Assembly (NCBI GenBank): GCA_964435775.1
Contig: CAYTAP010000087.1
Location: 1-17,877 of the forward strand
Source of the DNA: CAYTAP01 sp964435775
Lineage (GTDB): Bacteria > Planctomycetota > Phycisphaerae > Tepidisphaerales > Tepidisphaeraceae
Reading direction: 5' to 3'
Length of the DNA: 17,877 nt
Part shown: positions 8,025 to 17,001 of the stretch, in pieces
Layout: each line of letters begins with the position of its first letter
How positions within the stretch are numbered: position 1 is the first letter of the stretch
Notes under the pieces: model-generated
The model's input: the letters and a program-made list of their open reading frames with translations, nothing else
Told to the model about the DNA's origin: nothing
Databases searched by the model: none
Made by a program: the position numbers and the translations under genes

Positions 8025-10685
8025 ATGAACTACATAAAGAATCGCACCCTCCGTCAGTCCATCGTGGCGTGGATCGCCCTGGTATTCATCTACAGCGTGG
8101 CCGGACTATCCGGCGTTGCGCTGGGCGATGATGTAAAAGCGGAGGTCAAACCGCAGGTGGAATTGAAGGTCCACGCGCCGCGCCAGGCGACGCAGAACTC
8201 GGCGGTGACGATCGGGATCGATTACACGGTGCTGAATGACATGGAGCCGGGGAAGGCGGTTGTCACGTATCACAACGTGGACACCGGCGAGGAGTTCACC
8301 AAGACGGTGGAGCTTCCCCTCACCAAGGGCAAGCACAAGGCCCAGGCGGTGTGGGGCGCCGATGAGACGCTGCCCAACGGGATGTATGTCATCAAGGTGG
8401 TCGTGAACGACGCCGCCGGCAAGGAGCTGGCGCAGTTCGCCACCAGCCCGGACAATGTCCGGTCGATGATGGTGCATGGCGGCGCGTTGACCCGGATGGT
8501 CAACGCCGAGCAGACCATCAAAGAGGTGGGGGACTTGACGACCTGGCGCGATGAGCTTGAGAAACTGGTCAAGGCAGCCGACGCCGCGGGGGCGGACACC
8601 ACGCGGCAGAAGATCCTGATCGTTGTGATCGATCAGATGAAGTTCTGGTCGCGAGAGGTGATTCCGCAGAAGGATTACGAAATCCTCGACATCAATCACA
8701 AGTATTTGAAGAAGGAGTATGAGAAGGCCAAGGCGCAGCTGGAAGCGATGGCGAAGGATCCCAACGCCTTTCCCAAGGAGGCGCCGATTCCGCGTCCCAA
8801 GGAGCGGTTCACGATCCGCGATGGCGGCTTTTACGCCGGTGATCAGCAGATGTTCCTGAGCGGCCCGTGCTTCTTTGACTTTACGGCCAAATATATCCCG
8901 GTGGCGGCGGAACTGGGGTTCAACGTCATCCAGGTCAGCTTCGGGCCGGACCGGGTTTTCCCCAAGTCATTGGATGAAGTTGCGGTTCCCCATGTCGGAT
9001 CGCAAACGCTGCCCGAGCTGCTTGATGAGTGCGAAAAGCTGGGCATCAAGGTGGACCTGGGCCTGACCAGCCACTTCATGCCCAAGTGGGTGTATGAAAA
9101 ATATCCCGATGCGCGGAACAAGTTCGTGCTGTACGGGATGATGCCGTACGACATCGAGCATCCGGAAGTGTTGAAGGTGATCCAGAAGTTTTACGACACC
9201 GTGATGCCGACGATCGCCAATCACCCGGCGCTGAACAGCATCTGGATCGCCAATGAGCCGGAGTACATGAACCCCAACGAGCGGAACATCGCGATTTTCC
9301 GCCCGTGGCTTGAGGCGAAATACAAGACGATCGACAACCTGAACAAGGCATGGGGCACGGAGCTCAAGAGCTTTGATGAGATCGTCGCCGGCGGGCGCAA
9401 GGGGCATCCCGTGCCGGACGCCGTTTCAACCGGCGGCGCCATGCTGGACTGGTGGAAGTATTCCACCGAGCGGGTGATGCGGCATTTCAAGTGGCAGAAG
9501 GATCTGATTCACAAGTATGATCCGACGCTTCCGGTGTCGGCCAAGCTGTACAACGGGACGTTCAACCCGCAGTTCAAGCCGATGAGCCGGGTCGATGAGG
9601 AATCGGCTTTCGACATGTTCGGTTCGTACATGGGCATGGACGGCGGGTCGTTCCCCTTCTCAAAGCCGTACAAGGATTTTCTCCGGAGCCTCGAACCCAC
9701 CCAGCCGATGGCCAATCTTGAATACAAGTTTGGCGGCATCCTGACCAAGTTGTTCTTCTGGCAGGAGACGATGCAGGGGGTGACGGACAACAACTGGTGG
9801 TGCTGGCATCCCAAGCGGGCGTTCAGCGCCGTGCCGAAGGACGCCCAGTCGATGCACCAGGCGGCGCTGGCGAAGCTGGATATCCAGCGGTTGCTTCCGA
9901 AGATCAGCCTGTTTCACAAGCTGCCGGGCGCGCCGATGGTGTTCCTCTATCCCGATCCCGTGGCGGGGCGCTACTGGGAGTATTTCGGGTTCAATGATCC
10001 GACCAATCGCGCCGTGACGCTGATGGGCTTCAACTGCGACTACGCCAGCGAGAAGCGCGTGGGCATGGGTCGGCTGGATCAGTACCAGGTGCTCATCATG
10101 CCGGCCGCGGACTTCATCCGCGATGAGACGTACGCGAAGGTCAAGGCGTTCATCGAAGGCGGCAAGACCGCGATCGTGCTGGGCGCGATTCCCGAGCATG
10201 ATGAGTACGGCCATCCGCGCGACGCCTCGTTCTTCAGGCCGCAGGGCGAGTCGAAGGAGATCGCCTTCGGTGACTACAAGGCGGTCAAGTTCACGGCCGG
10301 CAAGGGAACGATCTATCATCTCCCGACCGTGCCGCGCAGCGCCGACGGCAAGAATCATCTGACCGCCGACTCCGCGAAGCTCATCACGGATGTACTGGAG
10401 CTGGCGCTGAAGGAAACGTTGCCCCAGCAGCCTGTGGTGATTCGCAACGCCGAGGGCAAGCCGTTCATCGAGAACCGCACGGTCGCCTCGACCAATGCGG
10501 CCGGTGAGAAGACGTATCTCACCTACGTCGTGAACGATTGGCTGGACAGCGATCAAGTCATCGAGCCGAAGCTCAACTTCAAAGCCAAGAGCTGCCGCGA
10601 CCTGATCACCGGCGTGACGCTCGATCCGAAGCGGATCAGCGTTCCGTCGGGCGACGTGATGCTGTTGGAGTTTGTGGTCGAGTAG
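8025..10685 (+). CDS. Exported GH42-like glycosidase, type B (Ig-like N-terminus), first copy
   Basis: A predicted exported retaining glycosidase of 886 aa. I chose ATG 8025 because AAGGA (8015-8019) is 5 nt upstream; ATG 8019 would overlap that site. A signal peptide runs to about residue 36 (SGVALG before DD). Instead of CBM9 it has an Ig-like beta module (~45-140; YHNVDTGEEFTKTVEL), then a helical domain containing GADTTRQKIL. The barrel (~260-610) has GIKVDLGL, NHPALNSIW, E411 in ANEPEYMNPNE (acid/base) and E566 in NLEYKF (nucleophile); NNWWCWHPK follows. A GATase-like domain (~640-790) with DEYGHPRDAS and a C-terminal beta domain complete it. The start is only 8 nt past the previous stop, so it is co-translated in one operon. 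The nucleophile context (NLEYKF rather than DTExH) marks it as a different subfamily from the two type A proteins. Substrate unknown. Confidence 0.86.
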   Translation: MNYIKNRTLRQSIVAWIALVFIYSVAGLSGVALGDDVKAEVKPQVELKVHAPRQATQNSAVTIGIDYTVLNDMEPGKAVVTYHNVDTGEEFTKTVELPLTKGKHKAQAVWGADETLPNGMYVIKVVVNDAAGKELAQFATSPDNVRSMMVHGGALTRMVNAEQTIKEVGDLTTWRDELEKLVKAADAAGADTTRQKILIVVIDQMKFWSREVIPQKDYEILDINHKYLKKEYEKAKAQLEAMAKDPNAFPKEAPIPRPKERFTIRDGGFYAGDQQMFLSGPCFFDFTAKYIPVAAELGFNVIQVSFGPDRVFPKSLDEVAVPHVGSQTLPELLDECEKLGIKVDLGLTSHFMPKWVYEKYPDARNKFVLYGMMPYDIEHPEVLKVIQKFYDTVMPTIANHPALNSIWIANEPEYMNPNERNIAIFRPWLEAKYKTIDNLNKAWGTELKSFDEIVAGGRKGHPVPDAVSTGGAMLDWWKYSTERVMRHFKWQKDLIHKYDPTLPVSAKLYNGTFNPQFKPMSRVDEESAFDMFGSYMGMDGGSFPFSKPYKDFLRSLEPTQPMANLEYKFGGILTKLFFWQETMQGVTDNNWWCWHPKRAFSAVPKDAQSMHQAALAKLDIQRLLPKISLFHKLPGAPMVFLYPDPVAGRYWEYFGFNDPTNRAVTLMGFNCDYASEKRVGMGRLDQYQVLIMPAADFIRDETYAKVKAFIEGGKTAIVLGAIPEHDEYGHPRDASFFRPQGESKEIAFGDYKAVKFTAGKGTIYHLPTVPRSADGKNHLTADSAKLITDVLELALKETLPQQPVVIRNAEGKPFIENRTVASTNAAGEKTYLTYVVNDWLDSDQVIEPKLNFKAKSCRDLITGVTLDPKRISVPSGDVMLLEFVVE

Positions 10686-10714
10686 CAGGTGTTTTCAACG
10701 AAAGGGCTTTCGAA

Positions 10715-13453
10715 ATGGCAGGTGAAGGCCAACGGTTGTCGGTTCGCGCGGGTTTGTTGTTCGCATTGATGATCGGCGCGCCGCAATTGTGCGGTGCGCT
10801 TCATGCCGCGGAGCCCGCCAAGACAGCGCCCGCGCTGATGGCCTCGCTCAAGGCCGGCGATGTGGCGTTGAAGGTCGCCCCGCCGCGCCACAGCATCATC
10901 GATCAGCCGTTGAAGGTGGCGATCAGTTACACAAGCAAGGTGAACGGCGCGCCGGGGAAGGCCGTGGCGAAGTTTCACAATGTCGATACGGGTGAGGTGT
11001 TGACCAAGACGATTGATGTGGAGCTGTCGGCGGGCAAGCACACGGCGGAGGTGGTTTGGGACAAGACCCAAACGCTGCCGGCCGGTTTGTATGTCACCAG
11101 TGTGAGCATCCAGGATGCATCGGGCAACACGATCGCCTCGTATGATCCGGACCCGAAGACGGTGCAGTCGCTGATGGTGGTCGGTGGGGCGACGCGGATG
11201 ATCGACGTGGCGGCGGTCACGAAGATGCTGGAGGATTTCCCGGTCTGGCAAAAGGAGTTGGAGGAGGCCGAGGCGAAGGCAATCGCCGCCGGCGCGGACA
11301 CGAACCGCCAGCACCTGCTCATCACGGTTTTGAAAGAGGCGGAGATTCGCGGCAAGGAGCAGTTGCGTTTCAAGTGGTACGAGGTGCTGGAGGCGAATCA
11401 CGAGTTCCTGGGCAGGGAGGTTCCGCTGGTGAAGGCGGAACTGGAGAAGATGACGGCTGATCCGAGTCTCTCACCCAAGCGGGCGCTGGCGCCGCGCCCG
11501 GCGGAGCGGTACACGATCCGGGATGGCTATTTTTTCGCCGGTGATCAACCGGTTTTTCTCAGCGGCCCGTGCGTTTTCAATTTCACGCTTGGCGAACTGC
11601 CGATGATCCGCGACCTGGGGTTCAACGTCATCCAGGTCAGCACCGGTCCGAGCGCCGTTTTCCCGACATCGGATCAGGCGACGGGCACGCCGCGAATCAT
11701 TGATTACAACGAGCGGATCAAAACCGGCGATGTGAAGGATGTGCTCGATCAGTGCGCCAAACTGGGGATTAAGGTGGACCTGGGGCTGACGGCGCATTTC
11801 ATGCCCAAGTGGTTTTATGAGAAGCATCCGGACGCCAAAAACAACGCGCCCAACTTCATGATGCCGTATGACATTGAAAGCCCGGACGCCAGGAAGCTGA
11901 TTGAAAACTGGTATGCGGTGGTCATGCCTGAAATCGCCAACCATCCGGCGCTGAACAGCATCTGGATCGTCAATGAGCCGGGATATCTCAATCCCAATGA
12001 GCGGAACCTGGTGCTGTTTCGCCAGTGGCTGAAGGACAAGTACAAGACCGTTGACGCGATGAACAAGACGTGGGGGACGAAACTGGCGGACTTCGATGCG
12101 ATCACGGCGGGCAAAGGTCGCGATTACATCCCCGGCGGCGTGACGACCTCGCCGGCCAACGCGGATTGGTGGTGGTTCAGCTCCGAGCGCGTGACCAGAC
12201 ACTTTGAATGGATGCGCGATCTTGTACACAAATACGATCCGACGGTGTTCGTGTCGGCCAAGCTGTTCAACGCGACGTTCAATCCGGGGTTCAAGCCGCC
12301 GATGCGGACCAATGAGGAACCCGTGGATGATTTGATGGCGTACGCCGGATACGACGGGGGATCGTATCCATTTGCCAAGAGCTACGCGGATTTTCTGCGG
12401 AGCTTGTCTCCCGAGAAGCCCATCGCCAACCTGGAATATAAGTTTGCCAGCCCGCCGCAGCGGGCGCGGTTGGATTTCTGGAAGGAGGCGATCAAAGGGG
12501 CGGGGTTGATCGACTGGTGGTGCTGGCATACGAAGCCCGCCTTCAGCCGCGCGCCCAGTTACTCGATCGCCCTGTACGCGGCGGCGCTGGACAAGATGGA
12601 CATTCAGCGGCTGATGCCGCAGGTGATGGCATTCAGCAAGTTTCCCCGCTCGCCGATGGTCATTTTGTATCCCGATCCCGTGCATGGTCGGATGAAAAGC
12701 TACTGGGGCGTGCATGACCTGACGAACAACGCGCTGACGGACCTGGGGTATGCCTCGGATTACGCGACGGAGAAACGCGTGGGCATGGGGCGGCTCAAGG
12801 AGTATCCGATCATCGTCATGCCGTCGGCGGACTACATTCGGGATGACACCTATGCGAGCGTGACGAAGTTCATCACGGATGGCGGCATTGCGATCGTGAT
12901 GGGGGATGTGCCGGCGCATGATGAAATGGAGCGGGCGCGCGATGCCTCCTTCTTCAATCCCGAGGGACACGGCCCGCAGGAGATCAAGGTGGATGGCGTC
13001 ACCGCCCAGGTGTTCGCGCAAGGCAAGGGGAAGGTTTATCTTCTTTCCAAGCTTCCGATGGATGCCAAGGGGGAGAAGCTTGCGCCGGAGGCGAGCGATG
13101 TGGTGTCGGACTTCCTGAAGAAAGTGGCCGAGACGGAACTGCCCCCGCTGGCGGTGGAGATCGGTCCGGCCGAGTGGCGGGTTCCTGCGACGAATGCGAC
13201 CCAGGCCGAAGCGCCCGCAAGCAAGGGCGGGATCGAAAACCGCACGATCAACTGGAAGGATGAGCAGGGGAAGACAAGCTATATCACCTGGCTGTGCAAT
13301 GAGAGCCTGGATTATGATGCGGTGGTCGCGCCGAAGTACAACTTCAAGGTGAAGGATTGCGTTGATCTGATCACCGGGGAGAAGCTGGATCCGAAGCGGA
13401 TAGTCATGCCGCCGACGACGGCGCGGCTGATGGAGTTCACGGTCGCCCCGTGA
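10715..13453 (+). CDS. Exported GH42-like glycosidase, type B, second copy
   Basis: A paralogue of the preceding gene, 912 aa from ATG 10715 (AAAGGG about 8 nt upstream; 29-nt gap after the previous stop). The frame is open from 10538, but that part overlaps the upstream gene and is not credible. A signal peptide is seen at residues ~10-31 (ending LHAA before EP). Domain order: Ig-like module (FHNVDTGEVLTKTIDV), helical domain with GADTNRQHLL, barrel with HFMPKWFYEKHPDA, E421 in VNEPGYLNPNE (acid/base), E574 in NLEYKF (nucleophile) and DWWCWHTK. A GATase-like domain carries HDEMERARDASFF. A small insertion rich in Ala/Glu/Pro lies before the C-terminal beta domain compared with the first copy. 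All catalytic positions are intact, so it is probably active rather than a decaying duplicate. Substrate is not predictable from sequence alone. Confidence 0.86.
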   Translation: MAGEGQRLSVRAGLLFALMIGAPQLCGALHAAEPAKTAPALMASLKAGDVALKVAPPRHSIIDQPLKVAISYTSKVNGAPGKAVAKFHNVDTGEVLTKTIDVELSAGKHTAEVVWDKTQTLPAGLYVTSVSIQDASGNTIASYDPDPKTVQSLMVVGGATRMIDVAAVTKMLEDFPVWQKELEEAEAKAIAAGADTNRQHLLITVLKEAEIRGKEQLRFKWYEVLEANHEFLGREVPLVKAELEKMTADPSLSPKRALAPRPAERYTIRDGYFFAGDQPVFLSGPCVFNFTLGELPMIRDLGFNVIQVSTGPSAVFPTSDQATGTPRIIDYNERIKTGDVKDVLDQCAKLGIKVDLGLTAHFMPKWFYEKHPDAKNNAPNFMMPYDIESPDARKLIENWYAVVMPEIANHPALNSIWIVNEPGYLNPNERNLVLFRQWLKDKYKTVDAMNKTWGTKLADFDAITAGKGRDYIPGGVTTSPANADWWWFSSERVTRHFEWMRDLVHKYDPTVFVSAKLFNATFNPGFKPPMRTNEEPVDDLMAYAGYDGGSYPFAKSYADFLRSLSPEKPIANLEYKFASPPQRARLDFWKEAIKGAGLIDWWCWHTKPAFSRAPSYSIALYAAALDKMDIQRLMPQVMAFSKFPRSPMVILYPDPVHGRMKSYWGVHDLTNNALTDLGYASDYATEKRVGMGRLKEYPIIVMPSADYIRDDTYASVTKFITDGGIAIVMGDVPAHDEMERARDASFFNPEGHGPQEIKVDGVTAQVFAQGKGKVYLLSKLPMDAKGEKLAPEASDVVSDFLKKVAETELPPLAVEIGPAEWRVPATNATQAEAPASKGGIENRTINWKDEQGKTSYITWLCNESLDYDAVVAPKYNFKVKDCVDLITGEKLDPKRIVMPPTTARLMEFTVAP

Positions 13454-13468
13454 GCAATAGAGAGCTAT

Positions 13469-14794
13469 ATGGCAAAAAAAACGATTGTGATGAATGTGGA
13501 CTATTTCGATGAGGTCTGCATTCGCAAGGAACCGTTTGGCCCGAAGGATGTGGAGGAACTGGTGAAGCGCTGCGCCGAATCGGGCGTGGATGCGCTTTAT
13601 TGGCGGGCGATCGGACTGGGCGTCGCAGGATATCCGAGCAAGCTGCTTCAGCCGCCGGACACATTGAGCCAGGCGGACATGAGCGCGTTTCTGCCACGGA
13701 TGGCGGCCGACCAGCGCGATAGCGCGCCAGCGCCATCTCAAACGACCAAGCCCGGCGAACACTTTGTATTGGATGTGACCAAGGCTGGAGGCTATCGCCG
13801 GAGCATTGGGGGCTGGGGCAAGCGCATGGCCGCCTGCCTTGATTTGATGGACCCGATTGCCGAGGCTCGTGACGCCTGCCGGCGACATGGGTTGCAATTT
13901 TACATCTGGCACGATTTTCTGGACGAACGTCATAACCTGTCGCTGGCGCGACATCCGGAGTGGTGCGTCACGGGGCGTGATGGCGCGACGGCGTTTCCAG
14001 GGGTGCGGTCATATGCCGTTGAAGAGGCTGTGGTCGATCAGCTCGGGGTGATCAAGGAACTGCTCGCGTACAAGCCGGATGGGTTGTATCTGTGTACCTC
14101 CTGCCATAATCGCCATCTGAACTTTCCCGAGCCGGAGGATTTCTTCGGCTTTGAAGCGCCGGTTGTGGAGGCGTGTCGCCAGGCGATGAAGGTGGACATT
14201 CGCACGCAGCCTTTCGATGCCCAGGCATGGCATGATGTGAAGGGGGGATTCGTCACGGCGTTTTTCAAGCGGGTGAAGGATCTATGCCGGCCGGCCGGCG
14301 CGAAGCTGGCGATCGGGACGCAGCTTGGCAAGAACACGATTCTCACCGCGCCGGTTTTTTCGACGCATGTGCCGTATCGCTTTGCCACGCAATGGAAGCG
14401 GTGGGTTGATGAGGGGATCGCCGACACGCTGATCCTGGGTGATTATGAATGGCCGTGGGACAATGTGCCGATCTGGGAGGCCAAGAAAATGAGCTGGCCG
14501 AAGGGGACGTACGCGGCGGACCATGAATGGCCGGTGTATGCCGACCATGTGGGTGGTCGCGCGCAGTTGTTATGGTTTTCAAGCTGGCTGTCGGCATATG
14601 CCGCCAAGCATGCGGGGGCGTCGTCGGATTCGCTGAGCGGGGCATTGACGATGCGCGCCAGGACGCTGCTGGCGAGCAAGGTTGACGGCATCTGCCTTCA
14701 TGAGGCGATGACGTTCGAGCAGGAGGCGGACGGGTTTGAGACGATTGCGGCGATGCGGCGTCAATTGGATCAAGAGGCCGAAAAGAAACAATGA
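13469..14794 (+). CDS. Glycosidase-like TIM-barrel protein without signal peptide
   Basis: A 441-aa protein starting MAKKTIVMNVDYFDE, 15 nt after the previous stop, with only a weak AGAG upstream. The alternating beta/alpha pattern and segments such as GVDALYWRA, FYIWHDF, HPEWCVTGRDG and KPDGLYLCTS resemble the glycosyl-hydrolase-like GHL families of barrel proteins (GHL10/DUF187-type), but I cannot assign a family firmly. Possible catalytic acids include E/D residues in LGDYEWPWDN and LHEAM; this is a guess. No signal peptide or membrane segment is visible, so it probably works in the cytoplasm. It would act on oligosaccharides or glycosides imported after the exported neighbours act. Its stop overlaps the next start by four bases, so the two are translationally coupled. 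It could instead be a sugar isomerase or a binding protein with a barrel fold. Confidence 0.6.
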   Translation: MAKKTIVMNVDYFDEVCIRKEPFGPKDVEELVKRCAESGVDALYWRAIGLGVAGYPSKLLQPPDTLSQADMSAFLPRMAADQRDSAPAPSQTTKPGEHFVLDVTKAGGYRRSIGGWGKRMAACLDLMDPIAEARDACRRHGLQFYIWHDFLDERHNLSLARHPEWCVTGRDGATAFPGVRSYAVEEAVVDQLGVIKELLAYKPDGLYLCTSCHNRHLNFPEPEDFFGFEAPVVEACRQAMKVDIRTQPFDAQAWHDVKGGFVTAFFKRVKDLCRPAGAKLAIGTQLGKNTILTAPVFSTHVPYRFATQWKRWVDEGIADTLILGDYEWPWDNVPIWEAKKMSWPKGTYAADHEWPVYADHVGGRAQLLWFSSWLSAYAAKHAGASSDSLSGALTMRARTLLASKVDGICLHEAMTFEQEADGFETIAAMRRQLDQEAEKKQ

Positions 14795-16407
14795 AGCGAA
14801 CACTTACAATCGCAGGCCTTGCGCTGCTTGGGTGTGTATTTGCAAGTCTGGCGGAGGCGGCGCAACCAGCGCCGTTCGGCATTCATGTTGTGGATGATGT
14901 CACCGGGCGGGGTGTGCCGCTGGTCACGTTCAAGACGACGAACAGCATCGAACTGGTCAGCGACAGCAATGGGTGGATCGCCTTCGATGAACCTGGAATG
15001 CTCGGGCAAAAAGTGTGGTTCGAGATCAGCAGTCCGGGGTATGAGTATCCGAAGAATGGTTTTGGGTTTCGAGGCGTGGGGCTGAGCACCCAGCCCGGCG
15101 GCGAAACAACCGTCAAGATTCATCGCACACAGATCGCGCAACGGATCTATCGTCTGACGGGTCAGGGGATTTACGCCGACAGCGTGCGACTGGGGCAGCC
15201 CGTGCCGCTGGACCAACCGGTGCTCAACGCGCAGGTTGCCGGGCAGGATTCGACGAACACCGCCGTGTATCAGGGGAAGATGTACTGGTTCTGGGGGGAC
15301 ACGGGGCGGATTGGGGCTCCACTGGGCAACTTTCGCATGACCGGCGCGACGAGCCTGTTGCCCGGCGAAGGGGGGCTTGATCCGTCCGTGGGCGTGAACC
15401 TGAAGTACTTCACCGGCAAGGATGGATTCGTCCGGAGCATGTTCACCTTGAAGGAGCCTGGGCTGGTCTGGTCCGGTTCGCCGATGGTGGTGGACATGCC
15501 CGATGGCAAAAAGGGGCTGGTTTGCGTCTTTACACGCTTGAAGGACATGAGCCATCTGCTGGCGCGGGGCATCGCGGTTTGGAACGACAAGACCGAGCAG
15601 TTTGACGCCCGCGTTGAAGTGCCGTTGAAATCACGCCTCTTTCCCAGCGGGCTCAACCCGTTGCGCTACACCGATCATGGTGTTGAGTATTATTGCTTCA
15701 ACGCGCCCTATCCGCTCATGCGCGTGCGGGCCGACTGGAATCATGTGAGCAACCTGGAAAGTTACGAGGCCTATACGCCGCTGGTGGCCGGGACCGACTA
15801 TGAGGGCGACAAATCGCGCATCGAGCGCGACGCCCACGGGCGCATCGTCTATGGGTGGAAGGCGAACACCGCCGCCGTCGATGAGGTGCGGCAACTGGAG
15901 TTGATCAAAGCCGGGCTGATCAAGCCCGATGAGGCGTGGATCAATCTCCGCGATGACCAAACCGACAAGCCCGTTCGCCTGCACGCCGGCACGGTGCGGT
16001 GGAACGCCTTTCGCAAAAAGTGGATCATGATCGGCGTTGAGGCGCAGGGGCTGGCCGAGGCGCCGCCGGAGATGATGAAGGACATGAAGGCGATGGACAA
16101 GTATCTCCGCGACCAGATCGACAGCGGAAAAATCGACTCGGTTCTTGGCGACATCTGGTATGTCGAATCGGATTCGCTGCTTGGCCCGTGGCGTCATCCG
16201 GTGCGCGTGGCGGTTCATCCGCGTTATTCGTATTATCATCCATCCCAGCATGTGGAGTTTGATCAGGACGGCGGCCGGATCATCTACTTTGAGGGAACTT
16301 ATACGGCGACTTTTTCAACCAATGAAAATCCGACGCCGCGCTATGATTACAACCAACTTGTGTATAAGCTGGACCTGTCGGACCCGCGATTGCACAAGCA
16401 GCCATGA
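14791..16407 (+). CDS. Exported beta-propeller protein, DUF4185/GH43-like, with beta-sandwich N-terminus
   Basis: A 538-aa protein whose ATG overlaps the previous TGA (ATGA). A signal peptide covers ~1-23 (ending AEA before AQP). LLGC at 12-15 could serve as a lipobox, so a lipoprotein cannot be excluded. Residues ~28-115 look like a carboxypeptidase-regulatory-type beta-sandwich (VVDDVTGRGVPLVTF, SDSNGWIAFD). The rest is propeller-like: MYWFWGDTGR with D170, then WSGSPMVVDM, YYCFNAPYP, LHAGTVRWN, DIWYVESDSLLGPW and IYFEGTYT with E501, then NPTPRYDYNQLVYKLDL. The paired acidic residues and blade motifs resemble GH43/GH117-type propellers and DUF4185, where an Asp and a Glu on separate blades catalyse hydrolysis. 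Activity on a glycan fits the operon, but a lectin-like binding role is possible. Family assignment is moderate and function is inferred. Confidence 0.7.
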   Translation: MKRTLTIAGLALLGCVFASLAEAAQPAPFGIHVVDDVTGRGVPLVTFKTTNSIELVSDSNGWIAFDEPGMLGQKVWFEISSPGYEYPKNGFGFRGVGLSTQPGGETTVKIHRTQIAQRIYRLTGQGIYADSVRLGQPVPLDQPVLNAQVAGQDSTNTAVYQGKMYWFWGDTGRIGAPLGNFRMTGATSLLPGEGGLDPSVGVNLKYFTGKDGFVRSMFTLKEPGLVWSGSPMVVDMPDGKKGLVCVFTRLKDMSHLLARGIAVWNDKTEQFDARVEVPLKSRLFPSGLNPLRYTDHGVEYYCFNAPYPLMRVRADWNHVSNLESYEAYTPLVAGTDYEGDKSRIERDAHGRIVYGWKANTAAVDEVRQLELIKAGLIKPDEAWINLRDDQTDKPVRLHAGTVRWNAFRKKWIMIGVEAQGLAEAPPEMMKDMKAMDKYLRDQIDSGKIDSVLGDIWYVESDSLLGPWRHPVRVAVHPRYSYYHPSQHVEFDQDGGRIIYFEGTYTATFSTNENPTPRYDYNQLVYKLDLSDPRLHKQP

Positions 16408-16472
16408 ACGGCCGGGGTTGTGATCCACCGACCGTAGGGAACGAAGCTCATGCCGAGAAAGAAAAATCGAAA

Positions 16473-16975
16473 ATGTATCCGCGACTGACTGGATTGGTGG
16501 CCGCTCCTTTTACGCCGTTTCACGCCGATGGCGAGCTCAATCTTGCCGTCATTGAGAAGCAGGCGGAGTATCTCGTCCGCACAAACGTGCGCGGGGCGTT
16601 CGTTTGTGGCACGACCGGTGAAGGCATGTCGATGACGATCGAGGAGCGCAAGCGTGTGGCGGCGCGCTGGGTGGAGGTGGCGGGGAAGCAGTTGTCGATC
16701 ATCGTTCACATCGGGCACACGAGTCTTGGCGATGTGCGTGAGTTGGCGGGGCACGCCCAGAAGATCGGGGCGCATGCGGTCAGCGCGATGGGTCCCTGCT
16801 TTTTCAGGCCCGCCAGTGTGTCGGATCTCGTGGACTATTGCCGCGATGCCGCGGGCGCCTCGCCTGGGCTGCCATTTTATTATTATCACATTCCCGTCAT
16901 GACCGGCGTTGGCTTTGCGATGAATGATTTTCTGGCGCAAAGCATTGGGCGGGTGCCGACGCTGGCGGGCGTGAA
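16473..16975 (+). CDS. N-acetylneuraminate lyase-like aldolase (DHDPS family), 3' truncated at a sequence junction
   Basis: This would be a cytoplasmic class I aldolase cleaving a 2-keto-3-deoxy sugar acid, classically N-acetylneuraminate to N-acetylmannosamine and pyruvate. Residues 1-167 match the family: GLVAAPFTPF at the N-terminus, pyruvate-binding GTTGEG at 46-51, and FYYYHIPVMTGV with the catalytic Tyr (E. coli NanA Tyr137 equivalent) among 136-138. The YYYHIP form favours neuraminate lyase over dihydrodipicolinate synthase. The expected AGVK with the Schiff-base lysine reads AGVN here, and homology stops at once; the frame then runs through unrelated residues to 17096. A full protein would be ~300 aa, so about 45% is missing and this fragment cannot be active. 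I chose ATG 16473 because it gives a typical family start; ATG 16404 (overlapping the previous stop) would add 23 non-homologous residues. Confidence 0.85.
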
Positions 16976-16980
16976 CCGGC
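16970..16980. other. Sequence junction: glycan locus joined to unrelated DNA
   Basis: Plus-strand protein homology ends within the codon starting at 16974. Only 27 nt on, a complete minus-strand gene ends (stop at 17002-17004). GC rises and the coding strand flips. No transposase, inverted repeat or tRNA is seen at the point. An assembly chimera is the simplest reading; a recombination or insertion event in the cell is possible. Confidence 0.7.
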
Positions 16981-17001
16981 GCGTGGTGCGCGGCTGGGTG
17001 C

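Noticed and set aside
10538..10714. 59-residue N-terminal extension of the fourth glycosidase
   Set aside because: It overlaps the end of the third glycosidase in another frame and would displace the signal peptide; ATG 10715 has AAAGGG upstream.
11471..13954. 827-aa open frame on the minus strand
   Set aside because: It lies antisense to the fourth glycosidase and the next gene, is rich in Arg/His/Leu/Pro with no recognisable domain, and reflects the codon bias of the real plus-strand genes.
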